A stretch of 26,680 nucleotides of DNA from Candidatus Saccharimonadota bacterium (GTDB taxonomy: Bacteria; Patescibacteriota; Saccharimonadia; Saccharimonadales; UBA7683). The DNA lies in assembly GCA_018061375.1 (NCBI GenBank), contig JAGOUG010000005.1, positions 1-26,680 on the forward strand, read 5' to 3'. A program made the position numbers and the translations under genes. The notes below the pieces were generated by a model that was not told the DNA's origin, ran no database searches, and worked only from the letters and a program-made list of their open reading frames with translations. Shown here one piece after another: positions 1 to 8,319 of this stretch (position 1 is the stretch's first letter; the number at the start of each line of letters is the position of its first letter).

Positions 1-181
1 ACTCTACACTTATTACTCGATCTCCCTCGCCGCATCTTCCCTAGCCTAGGGTTGAATTAGGTTGCTCCAGTAGTAAACTACTGCGATCAAATACTAAGTG
101 CAAAGCCTTACCGCTCGACTTGCATGTATTAGGCACGCCGCCAGCGTTTATCCTGAGCCAGGATCAAACTCTCCATAAAAA
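1..181 (-). rRNA. 16S ribosomal RNA, 5' part (gene runs off the left edge)
   Basis: The minus strand carries the universal start of 16S rRNA: AGAGTTTGATCCTGGCTCAG at about 154-173, followed by the conserved segment ending in ACATGCAAGTCGAGCGG. Only the first roughly 180 nt are in the window. The mature 5' end is placed a few bases before AGAGTTTG by analogy with other bacteria and is approximate. The gene lies downstream of, and in the same direction as, the gyrB-gyrA-PAP2 operon and has its own strong promoter at 382-410. Confidence 0.97.
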
Positions 182-381
182 TAAAGCTGATTTTGCATAA
201 ATGTAAAACCAAACTTTAAAAAAGATAATTTGATACTTCTCTAGAAATACTTACTTCTCAAAAAAATATTCAAACATCAAAAAAATTTTGACGTTGACGC
301 TGCACTACTCAATTTTCAATGTAGCTTCTCTCTGTATATTGTACTGATTTCTCGCATAAAAGATCAGACAGACTGAGATCA

Positions 382-410
382 ATTGTATGCAATCAGTTTA
401 CATCTGTCAA
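382..410 (-). promoter_or_regulatory. sigma70-type promoter for the rRNA operon
   Basis: On the minus strand a perfect -35 TTGACA (405-410) is separated by exactly 17 nt from a -10 TACAAT (382-387). Transcription would start near 375, giving a 16S leader of about 195 nt. The leader is AT-rich. A second TACAAT at 338-343 lacks a good -35 and is only a weak candidate for a second promoter. The promoter sits just after the stop codon of the PAP2-like gene, so the rRNA operon probably has its own start, although no clear terminator separates it from the gyrase operon. Confidence 0.8.
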
Positions 411-434
411 CAACAACTTATATTTCGTTGTAAT

Positions 435-881
435 TTATGTAACGTAAAATACAAGCACAGGCACTATGAGCCCTATTACCACCCCTGCTAGAACCTCGTA
501 CGGAGTATGTCCCTTAGACTGGTGAATGGTAATAACGGGTGCGTCTTTCGTTTTGAACACCCGTGGAATAATCTCGCGCAGTGCGACTGCATGTTCACCT
601 ACTGCATGCCGTACATTCACGGCATCATACATAATTATTGCTGCCATCGTACAGGCAATACCGAACTCAGGAGACCGAGTCCCAAGCCGATACGCAAGTA
701 CTGTGCAGAGCGATACAATAACTGTAGTATGTGCGCTTGGCATACCACCAGAACGGTATATATATCGCCAATTCCATTCCCCGTTCTTAAAACCAGTGAT
801 AATCAGTTTTGCGATTTGAGCAATCACCCATGCAAATATGGGTATTACGAAGTAGGCATAATCACTCAGAAACTGGCGCAT
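435..881 (-). CDS. divergent PAP2 family (DUF212-like) membrane protein
   Basis: This small integral membrane protein (148 aa) resembles the DUF212 / divergent PAP2 family, distantly related to acid phosphatases and vanadium haloperoxidases. It has a hydrophobic first helix (YFVIPIFAWVIAQIAKLII), the family signature SGGMPSAHT, a second helix ending in MYDAVNVRHAVGEHA, a short HTPYEVLAG motif and a last helix at the C-terminus. The ATG at 881 is chosen because AGGAG lies about 6 nt before it; upstream in-frame ATGs have no such site and would extend further into gyrA. With this start it overlaps the gyrA end by 20 nt, so translation is probably coupled. The substrate is unknown; a lipid or phospho-compound phosphatase role is only inferred from the family. 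Third gene of the gyrB-gyrA operon. Confidence 0.8.
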   Translation of the reverse strand: MRQFLSDYAYFVIPIFAWVIAQIAKLIITGFKNGEWNWRYIYRSGGMPSAHTTVIVSLCTVLAYRLGTRSPEFGIACTMAAIIMYDAVNVRHAVGEHAVALREIIPRVFKTKDAPVITIHQSKGHTPYEVLAGVVIGLIVPVLVFYVT

Positions 882-3411
882 CACCCTCTCCTTCATCCGA
901 TTCTTCGTCTTCAACTACCTGCTCTTTGCTCACAAGTGCAATTGAGGCAACGCTGTCGGCATCGGCAAGGCGCATAATTCGTACGCCCTGGGTTGTTCTA
1001 CCAAGCGCAGGAATGTCTTTTAAGCCTAATCGGATAGTCTGGCCGTTGTTAGAAATAATAATCACTTCAGGGGTTTCATCTGTAAGCGACTTCACTGACA
1101 CAAGGTTACCTGTTTTCGCGTTAACAACCGCAGATCGTATACCAACCCCACCGCGTTTATGAGGAGAGAACTGAGAAATCTTAGTCCGCTTTCCGTAGCC
1201 CTTTTCACTAATCACAAATATATTCGAATCTTCCTCGACAATATCCATTCCGACAACAACATCATTTGGTCGCAGTCGCATACCTCTTACACCTCGAGCC
1301 GTACGGCCCATTGGGCGGACGTCATTTTCGTGGAATCGTATTGCCTGACCCATTGATGTAGAAATAACAACCTCATTATCTCCAGTGGTCGGGCGTATCC
1401 ACTTAAGCTCATCGCCTTCGTCAATTTTAATTGCTATCAAGCCACTCGTCCTAATATTATTGTAGTCTTCGAGTTTAGTCTTTTTAACAGTACCCTTCTT
1501 GGTAGTCATGAAGAAGTAGCCCTTCTTCTCCTTGACATCGTGCTTGATTATCGCTGTAACAACTTCTTCAGGATGAAGTTGTAGCAGATTAACTACGGCA
1601 ACACCCTTGGCATTTAGACCAGCTGCAGGTACTTCATAGGTCTTAAGCCTGAAGACACGACCCTTGTTTGTAAAGAACAGTAGGTACTCATGTGTGCTAG
1701 CAAGCACAACATGTTCAATAACATCCTGCTCTTTGGTAGCCATGCCACGCTTCCCTTTACCACCTCTGTTTTGCTTACGATATTCAGACGCGAGACTTCG
1801 TTTAATATAGTTCTCTGATGTAACAGTAACAACAACCTGCTCCTCCGGTATGAGCTGCTCATCACTGAATTTACCGAGCTCTTGCGGAATAATCTGGGTA
1901 CGACGTGGATCACCAAATTTTTCCTTCATCTCGATAAGTTCATCTTTAACAATTTTGAGGATTTTCTTCTCGTCAGCAAGGATATCTTCAAGTTTTGCAA
2001 TTAATTTGCGGAGTTCAGCAAGCTCATCTTCTATCTTCTTGCGTTCAAGACCGGCCAAGCTGCGCAGTTGCATAGCAAGTATCGCACGAGCCTGTATTTC
2101 TGAAAGCTTGAACTTAACCATCAAGTTCTTCTGGGCCTCATCACTGGTCTGGCTAGCTCGAATTGTCGCGATTACCTCGTCTATATGATCGAGCGCAATT
2201 GAAAGACCTTCGAGGATATGTGCACGGTCCTGAGCTTTTTTCAGCTCAAACTGTGTTCGACGACGAACAACAGACTGACGATGCTTAATATATTCACTTA
2301 GCATATCTTGCAGCCCTAGAACCTTAGGTTGAATGCCATCAATAAGTGCCAGCATATTATAATGGAAGGTCGTCTGAAGTGGCGTGTGCTTATACAGCTG
2401 ATTAAGTACCTTCTTCGGATACGCGTCACGTTTAAGATCAATTACGACCTTAACGGTGCCTCTTGCGCTTTCATCCCTCAGGTCTGAAATACCTACAATC
2501 TTCTTATCTTTAACAAGATCAGCAATCTTTTCAATCAATGTTGCTTTATTTACAGCATAAGGAATTTCTGAAATTATGATCTGGTGTCGGCCTTTTGCGT
2601 TCTCTTCAATAGCAGCAACGGCACGTACAACTACGCCTCCACGACCACCTGCATATGCAGCTCGGAGCGATTCTTTTCCGTACACAATTGCACCAGTAGG
2701 AAAATCAGGTCCCTTCACGTGTTCAAGAAGATCATCTGTAGTTGCATCAGGGTGATCTATAAGATGAGTCGTGGCATCAACAAGCTCGCTTAGGTTATGT
2801 GGTGGAATATTTGTTGCCATACCAACAGCAATACCCATCTGCCCGTTCAAGAGTAAATTAGGGAGTTTTGCAGGCAACACAGATGGCTCTCGTTCAGATC
2901 CATCGTAGTTATCACGAAAATCAACCGTGTCTTTTTCGAGGTCTGCTAATAGTTCTGCTCCGAGCTTATCCATACGAGCTTCGGTATACCTCGCTGCGGC
3001 TGGTGGATCCCCATCCATAGAGCCAAAGTTACCCTGGCCATCAACCAAGGTATAGCGCATTGACCAATCTTGGGCCAAACGAGCCATAGAATCGTAAATA
3101 GCAGTATCACCATGCGGGTGATATTTACCCATAACATCACCGGTTATACGGGCACTTTTTACAAACTTAGAACCTGGGCGCCATCCGTTCTTTTCCATTG
3201 AATACAAAATTCGTCGATGCACAGGCTTTAGGCCATCGCGAACGTCTGGCAAAGCACGGGCAATAATTACACTCATTGAATACTGAAGATACTTAGTCTC
3301 CATCTCGTCTTCAACGCTGTGAACTACGACGGACTTAGAGTGTTCGTCGTTAATAACCCTTACTGCTTCTACTTCTGTTGTGTTATTTTCATCAATAATT
3401 TCAGAATCCAT
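862..3411 (-). CDS. gyrA: DNA gyrase subunit A
   Basis: Breakage-reunion subunit of DNA gyrase, which with GyrB introduces negative supercoils using ATP. The 849 aa protein has an acidic N-terminal extension of about 20 residues, then the usual core: YLQYSMSVIIARALPDVRDG, the QRDR segment HPHGDTAIYD (98-107) and the catalytic Tyr142 in AAARYTEARM. The GyrA box, which marks gyrase rather than topoisomerase IV, is present in variant form as QNRGGKG (547-553; usual QRRGGKG), followed by the beta-pinwheel C-terminal domain and an acidic tail. The position equal to E. coli Ser83 is Thr103; Thr is found there naturally in several bacteria and is not by itself evidence of quinolone resistance. It starts 11 nt after gyrB, with the site TAAGGAG overlapping the gyrB stop. 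Confidence 0.98.
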   Translation of the reverse strand: MDSEIIDENNTTEVEAVRVINDEHSKSVVVHSVEDEMETKYLQYSMSVIIARALPDVRDGLKPVHRRILYSMEKNGWRPGSKFVKSARITGDVMGKYHPHGDTAIYDSMARLAQDWSMRYTLVDGQGNFGSMDGDPPAAARYTEARMDKLGAELLADLEKDTVDFRDNYDGSEREPSVLPAKLPNLLLNGQMGIAVGMATNIPPHNLSELVDATTHLIDHPDATTDDLLEHVKGPDFPTGAIVYGKESLRAAYAGGRGGVVVRAVAAIEENAKGRHQIIISEIPYAVNKATLIEKIADLVKDKKIVGISDLRDESARGTVKVVIDLKRDAYPKKVLNQLYKHTPLQTTFHYNMLALIDGIQPKVLGLQDMLSEYIKHRQSVVRRRTQFELKKAQDRAHILEGLSIALDHIDEVIATIRASQTSDEAQKNLMVKFKLSEIQARAILAMQLRSLAGLERKKIEDELAELRKLIAKLEDILADEKKILKIVKDELIEMKEKFGDPRRTQIIPQELGKFSDEQLIPEEQVVVTVTSENYIKRSLASEYRKQNRGGKGKRGMATKEQDVIEHVVLASTHEYLLFFTNKGRVFRLKTYEVPAAGLNAKGVAVVNLLQLHPEEVVTAIIKHDVKEKKGYFFMTTKKGTVKKTKLEDYNNIRTSGLIAIKIDEGDELKWIRPTTGDNEVVISTSMGQAIRFHENDVRPMGRTARGVRGMRLRPNDVVVGMDIVEEDSNIFVISEKGYGKRTKISQFSPHKRGGVGIRSAVVNAKTGNLVSVKSLTDETPEVIIISNNGQTIRLGLKDIPALGRTTQGVRIMRLADADSVASIALVSKEQVVEDEESDEGEGDAPVSE

Positions 3412-3422
3412 ACGGTTACTCC

Positions 3423-5444
3423 TTAAATATCCAGATCATCGGTATTAGCAAATTTTGCGCGTGTCTGAATAAAGTTTTTACGCAGTTCAACTTCTGTACC
3501 CATAAGTTTATTAAAAATTGCATCGGCTTTTTCACCGTCTTCTACCTTAACTCGTATCAGTACCCGGTTATCAGGTCGCATAGTAGTCTCCCAGAGCTGA
3601 TCTGCGTCCATTTCACCAAGACCTTTGTAGCGCTGAATACTAGCACCGAGCTGCTTAGCACGCTGTTGATCTTCATTATTAGCTTCTTCTAGATCAGGGG
3701 CAAGACCCGCAGCTTCCGCCGCATCAGCTTTCTGTTTGACTTTTTCTGCTTTTGCAACAGTGAGTTCATCCATAATTCGCTCTTTATCTTCGTCGGTGTA
3801 TGCATAATGTCTGGTTTTACCAACAGTAATTGCATACAAAGGAGGCATGGCCATGAATAGATGTCCCGCTTCTATAACTTCGCGCATATGACGGAAGAAG
3901 AACGTAAGTAGTAGTGTACTAATGTGTGAACCGTCAACGTCGGCATCGGTCATAATAATGATACGGTGGTACCGTAGGCGACTAATATCAAATTGCTCTC
4001 CAATTCCCACGCCTATTGCAGTAATAAGATTCTTGATTTCGTTATTTGCATACATCTTATCTAAACGAGCACGTTCAACATTAAGTACCTTACCTCTGAG
4101 CGGTAGAATTGCCTGAGTTTTGCTATCGCGCCCCATCTTAGCCGAACCACCGGCAGAATCTCCCTCTACAATATAGAGTTCTGAATCAGCAGGATTTTTA
4201 CTCGAACAGTCTGCAAGTTTACCAGGAAGTGAGGTGCTCTCAAGTACACCCTTACGAATAACATTATCTCTCGCCGCACGAGCAGCAGCACGAGCACGTG
4301 CAGAAAGAATCGCCTTGCCAATAATCTTCTTAGCTATGTTTGGGTTCTCTTCAAAATAGTACGAGAGCCACTCGTTCATAACCTGCTCTACGTAGCCACG
4401 AACTTCTGGGTTACCAAGCTTATTTTTGGTCTGACCCTCAAACTGAGGATCGGGTAATTTAACTAGTATAACTGCCGTTAAACCTTCTCGGCAATCTTCA
4501 CCAGATAAGTTCTCTTCTTTTTCTTTCAGAAGGCTATTCTTACGAGCGTAATCATTGATTACACGTGTGAGCGCCGCCCTGAAGCCAGTCAGGTGCGTAC
4601 CTCCGTCAGGGTTAACTACATTGTTAGCAAATGTTTTAATGGTTTCAACATAGCTTTCAGTATACTGCAGTGCAACTTCCACCATACTGTCTTCAACTTG
4701 TCGCTCTACGTAAAAAATATCGTCCCCGACCGGCTCTTTTCCGTAGTTCAGATGACGAACATACGATTTAATACCGCCATCAAAATAGAACGCGTAGCGC
4801 TCACCGGTTCGTTCGTCAGATACCTCAGCTCGCACGCCCTTAGTTAAGTAGCATTGGTGTCGTAAATACTCGAGTACCCATTTATAGTCGAATGTAACGG
4901 TTTCTTTAAATATAGTCTCGTCAGGATAAAACGTAATTGTCGTACCATTCCGGGTGGACTTACCGACAACGGCTACTTCTCCCTGAGGAACCCCTTTAGC
5001 ATATTCTTGACGGTACAACTTGCCGTCTTTACTGACTTCAGCAATAAGTTTATTAGAAAGTGCGTTTACAACGCTTGATCCAACGCCGTGAAGACCAGAA
5101 GAAACCTTATAGCCACCTCCGCCGAACTTACCACCGGCGTGCAGTACTGTAAGTACTGTTTCCAAACTCGATTTACCAGTCTTGGCATGCTTATCTACAG
5201 GAATACCACGTCCATCATCACTCACTGATACGCCACCATCGGCAAGAAGTTTAACACTCACCGTTGTAGCGAATCCGGCTATTGCCTCATCTATACAGTT
5301 GTCGGCAATTTCTTTAATTAAATGATGCAGGCCGTCTACTCCGGTACTACCAATATACATACCGGGTCGCTTACGTACCGGCTCTAATCCTTCAAGGACC
5401 TGAATCTGACTGCCATCATAGTCACTGGCTTTTTGTTTTGCCAC
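3423..5444 (-). CDS. gyrB: DNA gyrase subunit B
   Basis: ATPase subunit of DNA gyrase, 673 aa. The GHKL ATPase domain shows IADNCIDEAIAG, DDGRGIPV and GLHGVGSSVVNALS; the Toprim domain shows EGDSAGGSAKMGRD (from about residue 427) and TDADVDGSHI (about 499-508); the C-terminal motif QRYKGLGEMDADQLW follows. The reading frame stays open to an ATG at 5510, but a GTG at 5444 is the better start: GGGAGAGAGG lies just upstream, the protein then begins (M)AKQKASDYDGSQ, and the operon promoter (5482-5510) falls inside the longer version. First gene of gyrB-gyrA-PAP2. Confidence 0.97.
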   Translation of the reverse strand: MAKQKASDYDGSQIQVLEGLEPVRKRPGMYIGSTGVDGLHHLIKEIADNCIDEAIAGFATTVSVKLLADGGVSVSDDGRGIPVDKHAKTGKSSLETVLTVLHAGGKFGGGGYKVSSGLHGVGSSVVNALSNKLIAEVSKDGKLYRQEYAKGVPQGEVAVVGKSTRNGTTITFYPDETIFKETVTFDYKWVLEYLRHQCYLTKGVRAEVSDERTGERYAFYFDGGIKSYVRHLNYGKEPVGDDIFYVERQVEDSMVEVALQYTESYVETIKTFANNVVNPDGGTHLTGFRAALTRVINDYARKNSLLKEKEENLSGEDCREGLTAVILVKLPDPQFEGQTKNKLGNPEVRGYVEQVMNEWLSYYFEENPNIAKKIIGKAILSARARAAARAARDNVIRKGVLESTSLPGKLADCSSKNPADSELYIVEGDSAGGSAKMGRDSKTQAILPLRGKVLNVERARLDKMYANNEIKNLITAIGVGIGEQFDISRLRYHRIIIMTDADVDGSHISTLLLTFFFRHMREVIEAGHLFMAMPPLYAITVGKTRHYAYTDEDKERIMDELTVAKAEKVKQKADAAEAAGLAPDLEEANNEDQQRAKQLGASIQRYKGLGEMDADQLWETTMRPDNRVLIRVKVEDGEKADAIFNKLMGTEVELRKNFIQTRAKFANTDDLDI

Positions 5445-5481
5445 AAGTACCCTCTCTCCCACATTGATTACGTCATCAAAT

Positions 5482-5510
5482 AGTATAGCAATTCTAAAAA
5501 ATGTATTCAA
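5482..5510 (-). promoter_or_regulatory. promoter of the gyrB-gyrA operon
   Basis: Minus strand: -35 TTGAAT (5505-5510), 17 nt spacer, -10 TATACT (5482-5487). The spacer ends in TGC, so the -10 is also of the extended type (TGCTATACT). Transcription would start near 5475, leaving a leader of about 31 nt before the GTG at 5444. This placement decides against the longer gyrB start. Confidence 0.75.
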
Positions 5511-5592
5511 CCACTTGCACTTCTAATTTGCTTGTGCTTCAATAAGAGGTGAAAATATCGTTTCAAATAAAAAGGTTACATAAAAAAATAAT

Positions 5593-7698
5593 ATGTTCCG
5601 AAAACTAATCTCAAACCTCCCATTTAGCCCATCTCTTATAAATCAGCTTGGGTTTTATTCTAAGCGTTTAAAAAAAGAACAGTTCACACGTAAGTTTGGA
5701 CTTATTTTTACAGTCCTAGCATTACTCGTACAATCAATCACGCTTATAAGTCCGGCAAAAGCTACTCTCGCTGCGAGTAGTAACGATATTATTTTTGGCG
5801 GAGGAAACAAAGCGGAAATTCAAAGAGTACTCAATAACGGATGCGACACTAGAAACAGATGTGATATCCAAGCCATTTTTGCGGCATATGGCATAAACCA
5901 ATCAAACTTAGCATCAGCACGATACGAGAACATCTATTCTTCTCAAGAAAATAACTACTGGTCAATCGGTCGAGCTCCAAGAGGCTACGGTGGCGAAACG
6001 AGTAGACAGATTCCTGGTGGCCCAGTTATCTGGGCGCGCACACTGAGTGGCTGGGCAACTAACCGTAACTGGCAATCTATTCGCGTCGACACAGCACAGG
6101 GGCCAAGATGGATACTTACCGAGTGTGGAAACATTGTCACAAAAGAAGGTGTTCCCGAAAAAGTAACCACGCCTAATATGAAGCTAGAAAAAAGCGTTAA
6201 TAAATCAACGGCAAAAAAAGGTGAAAAAGTTACATTCACCCTAAAAGCAACGAATATTGGTGATGGCATGGCAAAAAATGTATTAATATACGATGACGCG
6301 CCTGTCGGGCTTGACCTGTTGAACGAAGGTCTTGGATCGGACCCTATCAAAAGTCCTCGTCGATGGGAAACCAGCAAGCGATTTAACATTGCACCAGGTC
6401 AAAGCTATACATACAGAATTAATGCGCTTGCTACAAAATGGGGTCCCGTTACACTAACCAATAGAGCGTGTGTAGACTTCTTTGATGTCAACATATACAA
6501 CAATTGCGATACCGCTCAGGTTACACTTCCGCAGGGATGTCTCATACCGGGTAAAGAAGATCTGCCTAAGGATGACCCTCAGTGCAAAACAAATCCTGGA
6601 CTCAGTATTACAAAAACCACAAGTAAAAGTGATCTTCGCGTTGGTGATACGTTTGAATACACCTTAAAAGCAACGAATAAGGGTGATGTAAACTTGCCGA
6701 CTGCAGTAATCAGAGACCAGGCACCTGACGAACTAGAGTTTTTAGAGGTTAAAGAACCGAGGTCTACCGTCTTCACGAAAGTAAATAATCCACGGGACTA
6801 TATAAGTAAGGTATTCTCCTTAAATAAAGGTAGTACTGTCAGCGTTACTCTTAAGGTAAAGGTACTTAAAGCGAATCCTAACGCTATTAATAACACTGCT
6901 TGTATACTCTCGACAGGAGCCACAACTACTGCAGGTGCATGTGATGACGAGAAGATCACCGTAAAAGAGGTTTGTCTGACCAACCCGAGCCTTCCAAAGG
7001 ATGATAAAAATTGTCAACCACCCTGCCCCATTCCTGGCAAAGAAGGATTGCCTGCTAATAGCCCCGAGTGTAAACCGTGTGATGAAGTTAAGACTACTGT
7101 CGATAATAAAGATATCAGCTGTCTTGACTTACATAAAAAAGCCCGCAATATTACACAACAGATAGAAAACGCAAATGGTACAACTGCAAAGGCTGGTGAC
7201 ACGGTTGAATACACCCTGTCAGTGAAAAATCGCAGCAAGCTTGTTCGTAAGGCCTTCATAATTGAAGAGAACATGGAAGATGTACTCGAATACGCAGATA
7301 TCATTGATGCATCAGGTGCAACCTTTACACAAAACCCAATTAAAATGCTCACCTGGAAACCAGTCGACATTCAGCCGAACGAAACTATTAATCGTACGGT
7401 ACTTATTAAGATAAAAAGCACAATACCTACCACCCCGGCATCTACATCTGATCCACTTTCTAATGATCTCAAGATGGTCAACGTATATGGTGATACAGTC
7501 CAGATAGCCCTTCCGCAGAGTCCAATAAAAACTATCGAGCAAACTGTCTCGGTGCTTCCAAGCACTGGCTTTGGTTCAAATATTGCCATCAGTACGGTAC
7601 TTCTATTTATCGTAAGCTACTTCTACTTCAGGAGTAGACTCATGGTGAAAGAACTTGGTCTTGTACGACAACAATTTAATTCCGGAGTACCTCAATGA
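5593..7698 (+). CDS. secreted DUF11-repeat surface protein with LPSTG wall-anchor motif
   Basis: Large surface protein, 701 aa. A basic N-terminus precedes one hydrophobic segment (about 35-60) that reads as a signal peptide or anchor. Residues 61-190 are a unique domain rich in Asn, Trp and Gly. Three DUF11-like beta-sandwich repeats follow at about 195-310, 334-458 and 518-640, each with the pattern GD-TF/VEYTLKATN. The linkers contain a recurring Cys-bracketed motif (CLIPGKEDLPKDDPQC at about 316-331, a shorter copy near 461-474, another near 478-493). The C-terminus has LPSTG (655-659), a hydrophobic helix and RSR, as in sortase substrates, but a further tail of about 18 residues follows, longer than usual. 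Function is unknown; adhesion or host contact would fit an epibiont but is inference. It overlaps the next gene by 4 nt (ATGA). Confidence 0.85.
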   Translation: MFRKLISNLPFSPSLINQLGFYSKRLKKEQFTRKFGLIFTVLALLVQSITLISPAKATLAASSNDIIFGGGNKAEIQRVLNNGCDTRNRCDIQAIFAAYGINQSNLASARYENIYSSQENNYWSIGRAPRGYGGETSRQIPGGPVIWARTLSGWATNRNWQSIRVDTAQGPRWILTECGNIVTKEGVPEKVTTPNMKLEKSVNKSTAKKGEKVTFTLKATNIGDGMAKNVLIYDDAPVGLDLLNEGLGSDPIKSPRRWETSKRFNIAPGQSYTYRINALATKWGPVTLTNRACVDFFDVNIYNNCDTAQVTLPQGCLIPGKEDLPKDDPQCKTNPGLSITKTTSKSDLRVGDTFEYTLKATNKGDVNLPTAVIRDQAPDELEFLEVKEPRSTVFTKVNNPRDYISKVFSLNKGSTVSVTLKVKVLKANPNAINNTACILSTGATTTAGACDDEKITVKEVCLTNPSLPKDDKNCQPPCPIPGKEGLPANSPECKPCDEVKTTVDNKDISCLDLHKKARNITQQIENANGTTAKAGDTVEYTLSVKNRSKLVRKAFIIEENMEDVLEYADIIDASGATFTQNPIKMLTWKPVDIQPNETINRTVLIKIKSTIPTTPASTSDPLSNDLKMVNVYGDTVQIALPQSPIKTIEQTVSVLPSTGFGSNIAISTVLLFIVSYFYFRSRLMVKELGLVRQQFNSGVPQ

Positions 7699-8270
7699 GC
7701 CACGAAACCGCACCACGATCACCAGAAAACAAGAACACACAACCTAGTTCTTCTGAAGTTAAACAGCATCATGAACGTCTCCGTGAAAACATTGAGTCGA
7801 ATGCTGAAAAAGTTGGTGAGAACTCCAGCGCAGAACGCGAAGCACGTCATGAAGTGTATGAAAAAGCTATTTCTTCATCTGAATACAATGCGCAGAATTC
7901 AGAAAAACAACATTCGTCTACCCCTACTACACATACCAAGTCCGAAAAAAAGCATAGTTTCAACACTACAATGCACCACGTGAGAAAAGATCTCAAACCA
8001 GCTGAACGTACACTAAGTAGAGTAATTCATCAGCCTGTTATTGAAAAAACCAGCGAGGCTGTTGGCAAGACGATTGCTCGACCCTCAGGTCTAATTGGCG
8101 CGGCAGTCGCAGCATTTATTGGTCTTTTGTTTATATTCGGTGTAGCAAAATATGCTGGTTTTCAACTATCGGGTTCAGAAATGCCACTCCTATTACTCAT
8201 CGGTCTCGTAATTGGACTCTTTACTGAATGGATATACAAGTCACTCCGTTCAATATTCACTCGTGCCTAG
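7695..8270 (+). CDS. small two-helix membrane protein of unknown function
   Basis: A 191 aa protein not recognised as a named family. The first 120 residues are strongly hydrophilic, rich in Ser, Glu, Lys and His, and probably disordered. Two hydrophobic helices follow (about 131-154 and 163-180), then a short basic end. Its ATG overlaps the stop of the upstream LPSTG surface protein (ATGA), so the two are almost certainly translated together. A role in display or handling of the surface protein is a guess from position only. The next gene is convergent, 49 nt away. Confidence 0.75.
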   Translation: MSHETAPRSPENKNTQPSSSEVKQHHERLRENIESNAEKVGENSSAEREARHEVYEKAISSSEYNAQNSEKQHSSTPTTHTKSEKKHSFNTTMHHVRKDLKPAERTLSRVIHQPVIEKTSEAVGKTIARPSGLIGAAVAAFIGLLFIFGVAKYAGFQLSGSEMPLLLLIGLVIGLFTEWIYKSLRSIFTRA

Positions 8271-8319
8271 CCTAAAAGATGGGCGTTGGTATGATTGTTA
8301 ATACACAGAAACCTCTTTG

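Noticed and set aside
507..1356. Plus-strand open frames opposite gyrA and the PAP2-like gene
   Set aside because: They are shadows of strong minus-strand genes, have no recognisable motifs and no ribosome binding sites.
3098..3128. Thr instead of Ser at the GyrA position linked to quinolone resistance
   Set aside because: Thr is a natural residue there in several bacteria; sequence alone does not indicate resistance.
5445..5510. Longer GyrB starting at 5510
   Set aside because: The extra 22 residues overlap a good promoter and lack a ribosome binding site, whereas the GTG at 5444 has one.
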